Source of the DNA: Brachionus koreanus
Taxonomy: Eukaryota; Rotifera; Eurotatoria; Ploima; Brachionidae
Direction: 5' to 3'
Assembly: GCA_016987375.1 (NCBI GenBank)
Contig: PJRA01000016.1
Location: forward strand, 565,612 to 629,611
DNA: 64,000 nucleotides
In this document: positions 10,801-22,321 of the stretch, piece by piece
How positions within the stretch are numbered: position 1 is the first letter of the stretch
Layout: each line of letters starts with the position of its first letter
Made by a program: the position numbers and the translations under genes
Notes under the pieces: generated by a model
Told to the model about the DNA's origin: nothing
Database searches by the model: none
What the model saw: the letters and a program-made list of their open reading frames with translations, nothing else

Positions 10801-13800
10801 AAGGCTAATCAGCATACTAGTGACCTTGTCTAATAGACTGATTAACACTTCATTTATTTAAATTTTACAAAAAGATAATTGCTTTAACAAATAAAATAGC
10901 AGTTTTGACTAATTAGAAAAATTAAATGTTGAAAAATTTAAATCAAATTTTTTAAACAAATCTATAGAAATTAAATTTATATTATTGTAAATAGAAAGCT
11001 TGAAAGTTGTGAATTTCAATTTTTAAATTTTTTAGGATCATTTTTTATTTTGATTTCAAAATTGTTAAAATAATTCGTGTGGAATGAGGTTTTGCAATAT
11101 TCCTATAATTGATAATTTTACTATAATTGATAATTTTTTTCTCTATTTTAAATACTTTTTTAAAAATTGGAGTAAATGTATCAGAAACAAAGATTTTTTA
11201 TTTAGATAATATTGAATGTTTGTCATATTATTAGTTGATGTTTTGAATAATTTATCAAATAGAGCTTTTTAAAATTCATTTCATCTCATTTGACTAATTA
11301 TAGATGTATCTTTATTCTTTTTAAAAATTTAATCATTTAAGATTTAGACGTTTTATTGAATAAGAATAAGAATTATTGATTTAAGAAATAAATCTAATTG
11401 TACAATAATGATTATAAAAATTGTCTGTTATATCGTAATTAGTTACAAAATATTAATAATTAAGTAGTTTTAAAATTTATATAAATTTAATCTAATAAGT
11501 TAAAAATTTTAATCGAAATTAGCACTCAAAAACCGTAGGGGTCTTTTGAACCCCTTTTGTAACATCCTTTATTTGTCTTTTATTCAATAGATTTAGTCAT
11601 TTTTTATATTTTTTTTTCATTCATATCTTGAAATAAATTAAAAATTTATTTCTCCGGGAGATTGAAACAAAAGTGTGCCCATCTTTTGAAAATTTAAAAA
11701 ACATTGCTGTAAAAAGAAACCTTAAATAAAATCATAAAACACCTTGACTTAAACCACAAATAAGTATTTTTTACATTATTTACAAATTTACGTATAAGGA
11801 CGTAATTCTATAGATTTTCTTGTTTTAAAATATATTCAAAAATTTCATGATTAAAGATTATAATCAATCGATTTTTTAAATCACTCTTTTTTGACTCAAT
11901 TTCATAATCTTAAGGACAAAAAAATAAAAAAAGTGGTCTCAACCATTTGTTCAGAATTTTGTCAACATATATGTTTTGGCCACAAAAGTTATACCATTTT
12001 GACTAAGATTTTGGTAAAATAAGAATTTGATATCTCAAATCAGCCACAATTTAGCAAAAGAGACTATTATCTATGAGAATTGATGCAATACTACAAGGAT
12101 ATGCCCGTATAGCCGAGTGGTTTGTGTGTTAGGGTCCAAAAAAAAACAAGAATATGCATATTTTAACATGGGTTAAAACAAAATACATTTTTTTTTGAAT
12201 CTTTTAGTGGCTGCGGTCTTTGAAATTCAGAAAGTGCAATAGTTTTGCTATGAGCGATACTTAACCTTAAAGACAAGCGCTTCTAAATAAAAATTAAAAT
12301 CAAATAAATACATTAAGCCTTTTTTTTAAATGATCCATAATTTTAATGCACTTATTGTCTTTAAGCAATTGCTATCAATATTTACAGACACTAAAAGCAC
12401 ACAAAAAAAAAATTTTTTTTCAGTATTTTACTCATGTTGTTTAAAATTTTCCTCTTCCTCTTTTTATTTTGCTATAAAAATTTGATTTTTTTTTTGACAA
12501 CTCTATTAAAGACTGTGGAATTTTAAATTATTTGCTCAATTAATTAAAACAAATACAATTTAAGCTTAAGAATCCTGTTAGCTGTTTCAAAATGAACTAC
12601 ATTATGAAATAGAAAAAAAAAACCCTAGCAGAATCAATAAATGAAAATGATAATATTTTATTTGAGATTTAATTATCTAAATTTGAAATCTTTTATTTTC
12701 GCACTGGGAAAAACACTCTTGTTTTTATGGCATAATGTAATTTTGCATAGATAGAATGATAAAGTAAATACGTTTTTTTTATGCTAATGGTACATAAAGA
12801 AAAATAATGAATCTTTTTGAATGTTAATTAAAAAACAACATTTTATTAATAAATGTTCTTAATTTTAGATAAATCTAGCTAATTTTGAACTAGTAATTGA
12901 AAAAAAAATTTTTTTTTGAAATAATATTAACCAAAATTAATTGTCTTAATTTTAACACTTTCGAAATTTCGAAAATTTTTTTTTTTTTTTTTTTTTTTGC
13001 ATCACCCATAAAATGTTCTTTAAATGATAAAAAAATTTTCCAATATTTTTGATTAAAAATTTAAAATTTTGATCTATTACTATACAATTAAATAAAAAAT
13101 AAGCCTTAAAACAAACAAACAAACAATATCACTTGTAATGATTGCTCCACTAAATTGAGTAAATAAATAAATAAATAAAAAATAGCCAAATTTTAAGGCC
13201 ACTGTATTATAAAATAATTTTAGAAGATTTTTTTTTAGACAAAAAAAAAAATTTTTTTCCAACCTTTGATTTAAGCTTAAAGAAAAAAAGAAAAAGAAAA
13301 AAAAACTGCTTACTTTGTAACGCCTTCTTTGATATAGTAGAGCAAGCACTCTGACATGAATGGATCCTCGTTCAAATTGACCAAATGAGGTGTTTTTTTG
13401 GGCGAAAAAATGCCCAATGCATTGCCATCATTTTTTGTCATAATTCCAAGTTCCATGAGAGCAGCCTCTCGCTCAGCCATTATATTCTCGGTGCGTTTGA
13501 GCTTCATTTCATAAGTTTCAGTAAGCTGACCGATTATTTTCTGATTTTCCTTCAGTCTCTCCAGAGCATCCTCGCTCTCTTCGGACACACTTTCGGTCTT
13601 ATTCTGAACAAAGTTCAAATTCATTGTACTTCCAGCCAAATTGTAGGTGGACGACGACTTGCTTAGACCATCGTCGTGCACCTCCTCGTAGCCCTCGCGC
13701 TTCAGTATTTCTCTCAAGCGGAATATTTCCTCTTTCAATTCGCGTATAAGCTTTCCGTTCGAGTCCTCATTAACAATGGCCTTGCACACAATTTGTTTGG

Positions 13801-14890
13801 CTCTGTCCGCATATCTAAGCGTGCTTAGTGTTTCGTCATAGTTTATGTCGGCCGGCGAAATGGCGGCCAACATAGCTGTCTTTGAATTTCCGCCCAAATT
13901 TTCCTTTAGTAGCCAAGTGAGCACCGAATCCCGGTACGGTATGAATTCGCTCTTTTTTTTTATGTTCACATTAGCTCCTTTTTTTAGATTGTAAGACGAA
14001 AATGACGATGGTGTGATGCTAGTTTCGGCAAGAGCCGAAATCACCTTGCCCAAAGTGGTCAGTGATTTGTTTATATTGGCGCCCTCTTTGAGCCGCGTGC
14101 CTTGCGCGCCCGTCGAATTGGCTCGCTCACTGCCGGCCAAGTCGACCAGGCTTATTTTGCTGACTCTCTCTGTGTTCAGGTCGGTCTGGGCGTCGTGCCG
14201 CTTTTGCGTGAAAATAAGCGTGAACACGGCGTGAGATCGGGAGCTGGTCTCGTTCATGTTGGTGGCGGCCACAGTCCTCGCCTTGTTTCCCTCGTCGATT
14301 AGTCTATCGATGTCCATGTACTCCTTGACGACCAGCTTGGACAGGTCCTCGACATAGGGGCCCATAATGGGGTGCTCGCGCACTCTCAAGTTGTTGTTTT
14401 TGTTTTTCGGGTTGAGCAAGTCGCGCACTCGCTCGCAATAAATCTCCATGTAGGACACTTCGACTGTGGCCTGAAAGTTTTGCGTTTTTTTCAGGCTTTC
14501 GATGCGCTCGAACAAGTCCTCGCACATCTGCGGAATGATGCCCTTCTGCTCGGGCTCCAGCCGGCCCATCATCGAGTAGCTCTTGCCCGCGCCCGTCTGT
14601 CCGTACGCGAATATGCACACGTTGTAGCCCTCGATGGCGTGGTCGAGCATCTCGATGCCCAGGTCTTCGTACACCTGCCGCTGTGAGACAAAATTCGAGT
14701 CGCTTTTGCCAGTGTGCGACCAGTACGAGTGATCGTAGTTGAAGCTTTTGACCGCTTCTTCGCCCGGCTGCGCCTTCGGATTCGTTATGAATGTGGTCGG
14801 GCCTTCCATGCGTATTATGCATCGTGTTTGCCGCTGGATCTCGCGCGCATTAAACGGCCGCACTCGCACGGCCACCTTTACCGAGGACAT
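2820..14890 (-). CDS. unc-104: Kinesin-3 family motor (KIF1A/unc-104 type), C-terminus outside the window
   Basis: Plus-end-directed microtubule motor that carries synaptic-vesicle precursors. Exons (descending): 14890-13314, 10606-9931, optional 9856-9818, 9685-9617, 8331-8102, optional 7937-7500, 7378-6604, 6394-6276, 6217-5895, 4038-3628, 3472-about 3036, 2980-2820; phases agree throughout. Residues 1-370 form the motor: P-loop GQTGAGKS (97-104), switch I NETSSRSH (214-221), switch II DLAGSE (251-256), and a lysine-bearing loop at 304-314 in the K-loop position. A neck and FHA domain ([18 protein letters not shown]) follow, then coiled coil ([14 protein letters not shown]), and the kinesin-3 stalk blocks [21 protein letters not shown] and [10 protein letters not shown]. 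The PH domain expected at the C-terminus is not seen. The start is the ATG before [12 protein letters not shown]. An acceptor 3 codons upstream of the nearest AG (AG at 6396-6395) keeps frame before the SFIDY block. Confidence 0.93.
4280..5045 (+). repeat. Dispersed repeat, copy 1 (partner at 51340-52290)
   Basis: Two blocks match the DHX35 intron in the same order and orientation: 4300-4410 with 51360-51450, and 4815-5045 with 52000-52290 (shared AATATCCATTATTTTAGATT and AAATAAACTACAACTT). The middle differs: here it holds the LINE-like tail, and the partner carries a fold-back insertion. Class unknown; no coding frame. Confidence 0.65.
4690..4808 (+). repeat. LINE-like 3' end with (TTA)n microsatellite
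   Basis: GCTAGTCTCGCTCCGCAGG and a CTGCTGTAGC block lead into about 15 uninterrupted ATT/TTA units (4762-4808). A short stem followed by a trinucleotide tail is the form of CR1/L2-type LINE 3' ends. Confidence 0.5.
5082..5424. mobile_element. Fold-back (MITE-like) element with 8-bp target duplication
   Basis: Arms of about 125 bp at 5090-5215 and 5290-5417 are near-perfect inverted copies. The right end reads GGCAATGTGAATTTTCAT when reversed and shares GGCAATGTGAA with the element at 1909-2262; the left tip has drifted. TCCTCTTT flanks it at 5074-5081 and 5425-5432. No coding capacity. It is a second member of the same family, inserted in a kinesin intron. Confidence 0.8.
7500..7937 (-). other. 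Symmetric cassette exon of the kinesin-3 gene
   Basis: Flanked by good splice sites (TTTTAAAG before 7937; GTATTC after 7500) and 438 nt long, an exact multiple of three, with both edges in the same phase, so it can be skipped or included without shifting frame. It begins [11 protein letters not shown], a repeat of the first residues of the next exon ([12 protein letters not shown]). The rest is Ser/Asn-rich and looks disordered. Known KIF1A proteins have one copy of the ELMR block, so this exon appears to be a duplicated exon start that captured a low-complexity insert. Confidence 0.7.
8332..9616. other. Kinesin intron, no further feature
   Basis: AT-rich intron between the exons ending VELRKK and beginning [17 protein letters not shown]. 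Nothing else could be supported. Confidence 0.6.
9818..9856 (-). other. Candidate 39-nt in-frame microexon of the kinesin-3 gene
   Basis: A strong acceptor (TTTCCTTTGCTAG) and donor (AAG then GTACCT) enclose exactly 13 codons, [13 protein letters not shown], phase 0 at both ends. The neighbouring exons also end and begin in phase 0, so inclusion adds 13 residues between TSIR and [17 protein letters not shown]1A homologues known to me join these directly, so this would be an optional insertion. Only transcripts can decide. Confidence 0.5.
11523..11720 (+). repeat. TTAA-type MITE fragment
   Basis: Begins CACTCAAAAACCGTAGGGGT followed by CTTTTGAACCCCTTTTG, the terminal sequence of the complete copy at 18100-18274; the flank TTAG is one change from TTAA. 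The right end is not clear, so the end coordinate is approximate. Confidence 0.5.
12103..12136 (+). repeat. tRNA-like head, probable SINE fragment
   Basis: GCCCGTATAGCCGAGTGGTT has the form of a tRNA acceptor strand plus RNA polymerase III A box (TAGCCGAGTGG), as in Ser/Leu tRNAs. The anticodon arm, B box and acceptor 3' strand do not follow, so this is not a functional tRNA. Confidence 0.45.
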
Positions 14891-16240
14891 CTTGATCTCT
14901 CAATTGCTTATCTCTAATTTTGTTTAATTATCTTGCTCTTTTTTTTTTTTGTTGTTGTTGCTGTTGCTGTTGCTGTTTTCACTAACGTTTTTCTTATGTG
15001 CTATTCTTAGAGTTTTTTCTATTTTAGATTTTTTTTCTAGTCGAATTATTCATTTCTTTATTTTAATAACTAATAAAAAATACAACAAAAAAACAAATAT
15101 TACATGTTTTCTAGAATTATAAATTTAAAATAAATTAACCAAAGATAGAGGAAAAATTGAATGAATTTGACTCTTAGAAAAACTACTTGAAACAAAAATT
15201 CAAGTGATTATGAATTGGATTGTTGACTGCTGCTTTGGTGGGCTCCGACCAGCCATTTTTTCTCTTCTCTTCTTTTCTCATTTTTTCGTCTAATCAGCCA
15301 AAATTATAAGAATTATTTTCTCTTTTTTGTTTATCATGCTAAAATCAATAATCAAAAGCAAAAAAAAAAATATTTTGTGTTGGCTGAGCATTTTATTTAA
15401 TTAGAGGGAAAAAAACGGGAAATTAAAGAAAGCCTAAAAACTTCTTCAGATAAGATACCCTAGCTGTCGCTTTTGACTAGATTTGGGCTCTTCGAAATGA
15501 AATAAAGAGATAGAAAAATGTGTATTTATTCAACGAATAAAGTTAAAAATGTGCTGTATGAGATTGACTGATAACAACAACAAAAAAGCTTATCTTATGT
15601 TTAGAAATAGTCAAATTTTGATGAATTAAAGTTTTTTGTTTAGGTGAAAATTACGATTTTGTTGTAGTAGGTTTGATGATGAGAAAGTGATGGATGATGA
15701 CGGAAAAAAAATCAATAAATTTTCATGAAAATTGTTCAATTTTTTTTTTAGCTCGCTAATAAAATATTTTGACTGATTATTATTATTACTATTATTGCAC
15801 GAAAATAGGCTTAATGCAATGAAAAAAAAAACAAGAAGAAAAATACAGAAAATATAGGGAAAAAAGACCAAAATTATAATTAGAATTATGATGATTATTT
15901 AAATATTTCAAAAATAGTTTGAAAATTTTATCATAATTAAGAAAACTAAAGTAGATTGTCATTCATTATAATTTTGTCTTTTGGGCTCAACTATTGATTT
16001 GGCTTGTGCAACAAAAATTATGCAAAAACTCAATTGCTTAGGCAATTAAGCCTATTATTTATTAATAAGTTTCGATTTGCTTAAATTCTAAAACATTTGT
16101 TTAATTTTGGCAAATAGAACTAAATTTTATGTCCAATTTCTTTCCCTATTTGCTTTCATTTGCTAAAATCAATAAAACGAAACAAAAATTTTAATTAATA
16201 GAGTAGAAAAAAAAAAAAGAAAAAGCTTAATTATTGTACC
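14891..16240. other. Upstream region of the kinesin gene
   Basis: Contains the presumed 5' UTR and promoter of the minus-strand kinesin. A CAA-type repeat (on the minus strand) lies at 14950-14978. No other gene supported. Confidence 0.4.
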
Positions 16241-16241
16241 T

Positions 16242-16379
16242 GAGTTTTGTGCACTTCGAGTAGACTCGCACTGCTAATAGACCACTTTTTGACAGGAACG
16301 AATTTTTTTTTAATTCAATTAATTCTTCTCTAAATATGCTTGATGAGATGCCATTGTTAATTACAAAATACACTTGTCC
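16242..16379 (-). CDS. Orphan candidate exon
   Basis: Bounded by TAATTTTACAG on the acceptor side and CTCAG then GTACAA on the donor side, this segment is open for 46 codons (starts GQVYFVINNGISSSIFREEL). Entry phase 0, exit phase 2. No partner exon was found on either side, so it could be part of a gene with distant exons, an untranslated kinesin exon that happens to be open, or a transposon remnant. Not recognised. Confidence 0.3.
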
Positions 16380-16884
16380 CTGTAAAATTAATTTCATAAA
16401 TTCTTGTTTAATTAAGAATAGTAAATATTTGATTATAAATAAATTATTATTAAAACATGATCAATATTTATTTTTTTCAAATAAATCGTCTTTTTTTATC
16501 AAAATAAATTAGTTAAAGAATCTATTTTGGAAAAAAATATTTTAAAAAATGTCATGTATCAAATCTTAATTTTATATCACATCCAATTTTATTAATAGAT
16601 TTGCAACAAAGTCTAAAATATTGAGCTTAAAGAATATCATATTTTTCCTATTGACTTTTTGGATAGTGTTGGTGTACGTACATGCGGACATTGAACTGGA
16701 TTTAAATTCACCTAAGCCATGAACGTATCCGCAATTACGGACCGGCAGCAAACAATAAGGAACTAATTTTTGGTGACTGCTTTATTGAAAAAATTCTATA
16801 AATTTTAAAATAAAATTTTAATTTTTCTATTTATAAATAATTGATTGAAAAAAATAGACTCGGTTTAAAAATCTGAAACTTTAA

Positions 16885-17110
16885 CAATCAAAGACCGGAG
16901 AGGTCTTTTGAAACTCTTTTGTTACTTCCTTTATTTTTTTTCTATTCAATAAATTTAATCATTGTTTATAATTTTTTTTCAATCATATCTAAAATCAAAA
17001 ATATTATAAAATTATTTAATTTTTATTAAAAAATAATTCTATCTTAATTGAAAAAAAAATAAAAAAACTGTAACAAAATTTAAAAAGTTTTTGAACAAGA
17101 CCATCAGCTA
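16885..17110 (+). repeat. TTAA-type MITE fragment
   Basis: After TTAA at 16881-16884 comes CAATCAAAGACCGGAGAGGT, a diverged form of the terminus of the 18100 element, followed by the same internal order (CTTTTGAAAC, TATTCAATAAATTTAATCAT). The right end is uncertain. Confidence 0.5.
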
Positions 17111-18099
17111 AACTCTAGGAATTTTAATTCGATAAACACAAGCTTCTAAACCTGATGAATAAAAGCAAACATAAAAAAAGTCTAATAACTAAATTTGAAA
17201 ATATAATTTAAAATTTACTTTTTTGAAATAAAAAAAAAATTCTTATTTATCTCCAATAATTTTTATAATTTTTTTTTAAAGTGAAACTAACGGTAAATAT
17301 CGAAGACATTTTTCATGAATTTTGAAAAGCAATGGTCTGGTGCACTTCGAATTTTCTTTTGTTTTAATTTACTTTGGTTATAAATATTGTTTAACTGTTG
17401 TCAATCAATGAATTCGTCTTTCTAAAATTGACACTGAACAAACATCAATCAACTAAACGCTTATATTTTGAGTGTAATTTTCTAAAAGCGTGTTTTTTTT
17501 CAGTGTGTTTATTCAGAATTTTTTAACATTAAACTGCCTTACTTGAATTTCAAACTTGACTTTAATCTCAAAACTTTAAAAAATAATCAAATTTTTTTTT
17601 TAAATTTTTTGTTATTAATATTGATGCTTTTATTACATTAATTCTAATTAATTTGACCATTGTCTACAATCATTATGATTTTTAATATTTTAAATTTGAT
17701 ATTTATCTTGATTTCTGATTGACGTTTTCTAGTTAATTCTTTTACTAAAATAATATAATACTCTATTTTTGATTTAGCTATTAATAAAGCGTTTACCAGG
17801 TCTAAAGTGTTTATGTTTGTAATTCGTGTAGTTCATTGTTATTAAAAAATGAATATAATCTTGTTTTTTTCAAGAGAAGAGACCAAAATTAGAAAAAAAA
17901 TGTTAATTTAATAATTAATAGTAATTTGAATCTAAAATCTAAAAGCCGGTTTTACGTAACTGTTCTTGCCTAATCCAGGCCTAATGACATTCATTGTGGT
18001 TATATCTGTGAATTTTTTATTTACTTTTTTTTGTTTGATTCAAATAAGAGTCAAAATAAAAATTTTAAAAATATTAAAAAAATCTGCCATAAAATTTAA

Positions 18100-18274
18100 C
18101 ACTCAAAAACCGGAGGGGTCTTTTGAACCCCTTTTGTAACTTTCTTTATATGTTTTTTATTCAATAAAATTAAATCATTTTTTATAATTTTTTTTTGCAA
18201 TCATATCCTTCACAAAAAAAGTATTAAAAAAGATTCAAATAAAAGGGTGAAAAAATTCATCTGGTCTTTGAGTG
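18100..18274 (+). mobile_element. Complete TTAA-flanked MITE (piggyBac-like)
   Basis: TTAA stands at 18096-18099 and 18275-18278. The ends are inverted: CACTCAAAAACCGG on the left and, reversed, CACTCAAAGACCAG on the right. TTAA target duplication with a short CAC-starting inverted repeat is the hallmark of piggyBac-type insertion. At 175 bp it has no coding capacity and would need a transposase from elsewhere. Confidence 0.75.
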
Positions 18275-18673
18275 TTAAATGCACATTTAAAATGTTTTGA
18301 CCATTTTTGAAAAATGAAATTTGATCAAAAATTTTACTTTGCCAAAATTTTGTCAATTTTTAAATTTATGATTAAAAATTAAATGATTGAAAGCAATTTA
18401 AATTAAAAGATAAATCATTAAATTTTCAAAATTGATAATGACTTTCAAACTAATTTTTTAATTTATGATAACTTCAAAAAAGATAACTAATTAAAAAAAA
18501 AACAAGATATTTTTTTTTGAATATTTTATTAACAAATTTAAGTTTAGTTTCCTTTTTTAAACTTACTAATGCAAAAAAAAATAAAATAAAATAATACGGA
18601 AAACAAATTATCGATTAAGAAAATAAGCTTTTAAAATCGAGTTAGAGTCAATTTGGTATTCTTAGAAACCATT

Positions 18674-19738
18674 TTACATATTTAGTAAATTTTCATCATC
18701 AGATATATGATCATTAATGTTTTCATAAGTGTGTATTTCAGTCCTGCGATTTCCACATCTGCAGATCAAGTTACAAAGGTCCTTTTTAAAAAATTATAAT
18801 TTAAAATTCTAAATTAAAAAAAAGCATACAGCTGAGCCTTCACCGATAGAATTCCAAAATCCAAAATTTGGAATTTGCTCCCAGCCAGTGGCTTGATTAA
18901 CAAATCTCATGTACAAAGTGCCCACAATGAAGTATACAGCCAAAAGTCCAGTTAAACTTTATAACAAAATTTTAAAAAAATTTCTTTTTTTTATTGTTTT
19001 AATTAATTACGCAATTAGAATAATTGATAAGACTCCTAGTTTAGATTTTTTTTTAGACGGCAGTGTTGATGTTGAGTTGGTGTTTGTTGTTGAAGTTGTG
19101 GTTGGATCCGAAACTTTAGTTGAATTTGCTTGGACAGTTGTTGTTGATGATGTTGATGTAGCTGTTGTTGTTTGATTTTTTGAACACATGTCTTTTGTTT
19201 TAAGCATAAAAACATAAGCGCATTCTTGACGATCTGTATTTTCCTCTAGCATGGTAAATTCCGAATTTATCTTGTTCGGATCACACATCAAATAAAATAC
19301 TGCATTTCTTTGGTTTTTATTGCATGCATTTTCGTATTTATCCCCATTTTTATAGCTTACTCGTATAAATTCGCCATTTCCCTCAAGGTCAACATCATTT
19401 AATCGACCTAAAACCCATTGCCTGTTATTTCGAGACTTCTCTATCTGAATAAATGCTTCATCAGAGAAAGAAGCCTTTTCAGCCTGTGAGCAAATGCTCA
19501 AAAAATATTTGTGTTCATTGTCTTCCCATGTGAAATTTCTTCCTTTAAATTGATTCAAACGTTCTAGCAGATTTTGTTCGAACTTGCTAGAATCGGAGAG
19601 CTCACATTCACTAGCATGGTGAATCTCTTTTGTAGTAGTAGTAGAAATTGTCGTCGTTGTTGAAGCGTTCTGTGAAACGGGGTCACTTAGTGCATGTTGG
19701 AATAGCACGAAAATAGCCAAGTATGCCAGGTATTTCAT
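18674..19738 (-). CDS. Mannose-6-phosphate-receptor-like sorting receptor (MRH domain)
   Basis: Three exons, 19738-19011, 18956-18830 and 18781-18674, give 320 residues; introns are 54 and 48 nt and phases agree. A signal peptide (MKYLAYLAIFVLFQHALS) is followed by a Thr-rich linker, an MRH lectin domain (CELSDSSKFEQNLLERL through ECAYVFMLKTKDMC) with the expected final E..C.Y.F...T..C pattern and an Arg before FYLMCD, then a second Ser/Thr-rich stalk. One membrane segment (LGVLSIILIALTGLLAVYF) leads to IVGTLYMRFVNQATGWEQIP, very like the juxtamembrane region of the cation-dependent M6P receptor. The cytoplasmic tail ends SDDENLLNM, an acidic dileucine of DxxLL type placed as in M6P receptors (GGA-adaptor sorting between trans-Golgi and endosomes). 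Ligand binding is inferred from the family. Confidence 0.88.
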
Positions 19739-20529
19739 TTTAGCTTTTTATGGGACTAATTTAATTAAAAAAGGGAAAAATGACTAACTTTAGTTATGAA
19801 AACCAAGTTTTTAATGCGAAATTTTATAAATAATTTTAGATGTGCAAGTATTAATTTTTGTATGTAATAGAAAATTTATGAAAAATAATGCAAAATTAGT
19901 CAGAAGTAAAATCTGACATCGTTTAATTTCCCTCCTAATTTTAAAAATTTATGAAAATAATTATTTTAACATTTTAGAGATTTTTAACTATACGAACAAT
20001 AATGTTTGTCTTTTCTTATCTGAATAGTTTTTAATTTTTTATTGCTAAAAAAATAAATTATCTAACTTATCGATATACGAAGTTAAATAATTTATTAATG
20101 ATAAAAGAAAAATATTTTTGATATTTTTAAAATTCAAAATAATTTTTTGACATTTTTATTTTAGCATCACAAATTTTATGAAATATTTTTCAAGAATATA
20201 ACGATCAATTTAATAATTTTACGATAAATTTTTCCTTTTTTTGGTCTAAAGTTTAGTTATTTTTGAAAAAAAAATAGGGTAAAAAAAATTTACTTGACAA
20301 AACTATCTCAATTAAAATATAAAAGTCAAAATTTAGAGTCAAATCAAACAACCTTTTAAAAATCATCAACAGAAATAATCAATATAGTGACATCTTCAAA
20401 AATTTTTAAATTTAAATTTTTAGATTAAAATGGTAGGTTATTTTAAAAAATTCGAAAAAGCAGTGAACATAAAGCACATAATAAAATTAAAATTTCTGAC
20501 AGATATTATTTTGCTGTAATTACAATTCA

Positions 20530-20740
20530 TCAACAATTTCAAGGTTAATAAACATGAAAGTATCCATGTCATTAATAACCGATTAATACTTCATTTATTT
20601 AATTAGTTCAAAAATAATTATTTTAAATTATAAAATTAAAAATCATTAAATTAAATTTTCGAATTCTTTTTTAAATTCATATAAATCAATTTGATATTAT
20701 TGAATATAAAAAGCTTAGCAAAGTAAAATTTATGATCAAA
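20530..20740 (+). repeat. Diverged dispersed repeat (partner 10795-10990)
   Basis: Shared order of AATTTCAAGG, TAATA..CATTCATTTATTT-like and ATATTATTG..AAAGCTT blocks with the kinesin intron copy. Non-coding; class unknown. Confidence 0.35.
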
Positions 20741-21699
20741 TTTCAAAATATTCATTGATCTCTTAATCACAAAGCTATTAAGCTTTATAAAAATATTCAA
20801 AGATTTTTGATCAGTGATTTTTTTTATGACAGAAGTAGAAAAAAGCATAAAAATGCAAATCTAAAAAACACATAAAATAAAGTAAGATTTTTTATTTTTT
20901 AAAATTGTTTATTTTTATTGATTTACAAAAAAATTGATTTTTACTTGACTTAAATAAAAAAAAATGAAAAAAACATAAAAAAATAATTTTCAAGTTAAAT
21001 CAAAAATGAAAAAAAAACAGTTAACTCGATGAGGACCAAAAATCATAGCGTTGTGTTAAATCCAGAATGCTTTTGTCTAGATTGTACTCAGTGTTCATGT
21101 ATATTGTTTTCTGATTCAGCTATCATTTAATGTCTTGTTGCTTATATGATAATTTTGACTATCTGGATCTAGTCAGTTAAAAAATTTGTAAATAAGTCAA
21201 GTTCAAGAAAAAGAAAAACAGGAAAATGGTTTAAAAAAGATTAAACAATTTATGTGTTTTGATCATTATTATTTTAAAAAAAATTCTGATTTTTTAAAAC
21301 ATTTATGTGAATTTTATTTTTTTTAGGCAAAAGATAACATTCTATCAAGAGTCCTATGCTGAAAAGCAAAAAACCTTTATTTTTTTTTGAAAATTATCAA
21401 TGTAATAAAAGTAATTGACTTCAAAATTTAATTCAACTAATTTGAATATTGAAAAATGATAACTTTTGGCAAGTTTTACTTTTGAATTTTTTGAAAAATA
21501 ACACAAAACAGTTGAGCAATAATCAAAAATTAATAATGGCAAAATAAACGACTAAAAAAACAGAAATTTAACAGAAGTAGATAGAAAGAAAAGTATATTA
21601 ATATTAAACATTTTTTGTATTTTTTTTTCTTTTTTTTTAATTTAAATAATTTCAATTCTATGAAGCTTAAAACAAATAAATAATAATAAAAAAAACATT

Positions 21700-21886
21700 T
21701 TTGACTTCTTTCTTAATAAATTTAATCATTTATTGAATTTTTTCAATTTTCAATCTAATCTTAAATCAAAATTTTTAAAAATTTATTTAATTTTAATTAC
21801 AAAATAATTTTATTTTCATTGAAAAAAATTTAAAAAACGAGCCAAATATAAATGGTCAAAAAACCCCTCCGGTATTTGAGTATTAG
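21700..21886 (+). repeat. TTAA-type MITE, left end degraded
   Basis: The right terminus AAAAACCCCTCCGGTATTTGAG is the inverse of the left terminus of the 18100 element (CTCAAAAACCGGAGGGGT), and the interior contains AATAAATTTAATCATTTATTG as in the other copies. The left end is not recognisable. Confidence 0.5.
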
Positions 21887-22321
21887 CACAGATAAACTTT
21901 AAGATTTAAACACCTGCACTTTATGTTTCAATTGTTTAGTAAACTATCTAGAACTAAAAAGAAAAAAATTAAAATTTTTTTATTTCTTAGTTACTCTATT
22001 TTTTTAAGTTTAAAACTCCTAATTAAATTTTAAATTAAAAATTTAAAAAAAAAAGTTTTTCCAAATTGTTTGCTCATGTAGTCAATTTCGTAATGAAACA
22101 TTTGCAATTTAATTTTTTTTAATTTTGTTTAGCATCCTTGACTTGAAGTCTTTTTTACTTAACAAGTATAATATATTCAAATGAGACTGAAAAATTGAAA
22201 AATTTTTAACTATAGTTTAAAATTAATTCTACTCATAAATTTATTAAATCTAGCCATTTGGACATGCCAGACAAATATTTATTGAAAAAAAAACTTAAAA
22301 TTTAGATTAAATAATTGAAAA

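Larger units (their letters stand above)
10607..13313. other. Long kinesin intron between motor and FHA exons
   Basis: About 2.7 kb, AT-rich, with a TTAA-type element fragment near 11523, a tRNA-like head at 12103, and T/A homopolymers near 12980. No coding sequence supported. Confidence 0.6.
16380..18673. other. Intergenic, transposon debris
   Basis: Holds a G+C-richer island at about 16670-16750, a TTAA-type element fragment starting near 16885, and the complete TTAA element at 18100-18274. A short readable minus-strand stretch near 17940-18010 could not be tied to a gene. Confidence 0.5.
19739..22321. other. Intergenic, AT-rich
   Basis: Contains a diverged repeat at 20530-20740 related to 10795-10990 and a TTAA-type fragment ending near 21885. 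No gene supported. Confidence 0.6.

Noticed and set aside
12103..12136. Functional tRNA gene
   Set aside because: Only the acceptor and D-arm part is present; no anticodon arm, B box or closing strand follows.
14304..14822. 172-codon frame overlapping the kinesin motor exon
   Set aside because: It is a shadow frame of a G+C-rich coding exon; the motor-domain frame explains the region fully.
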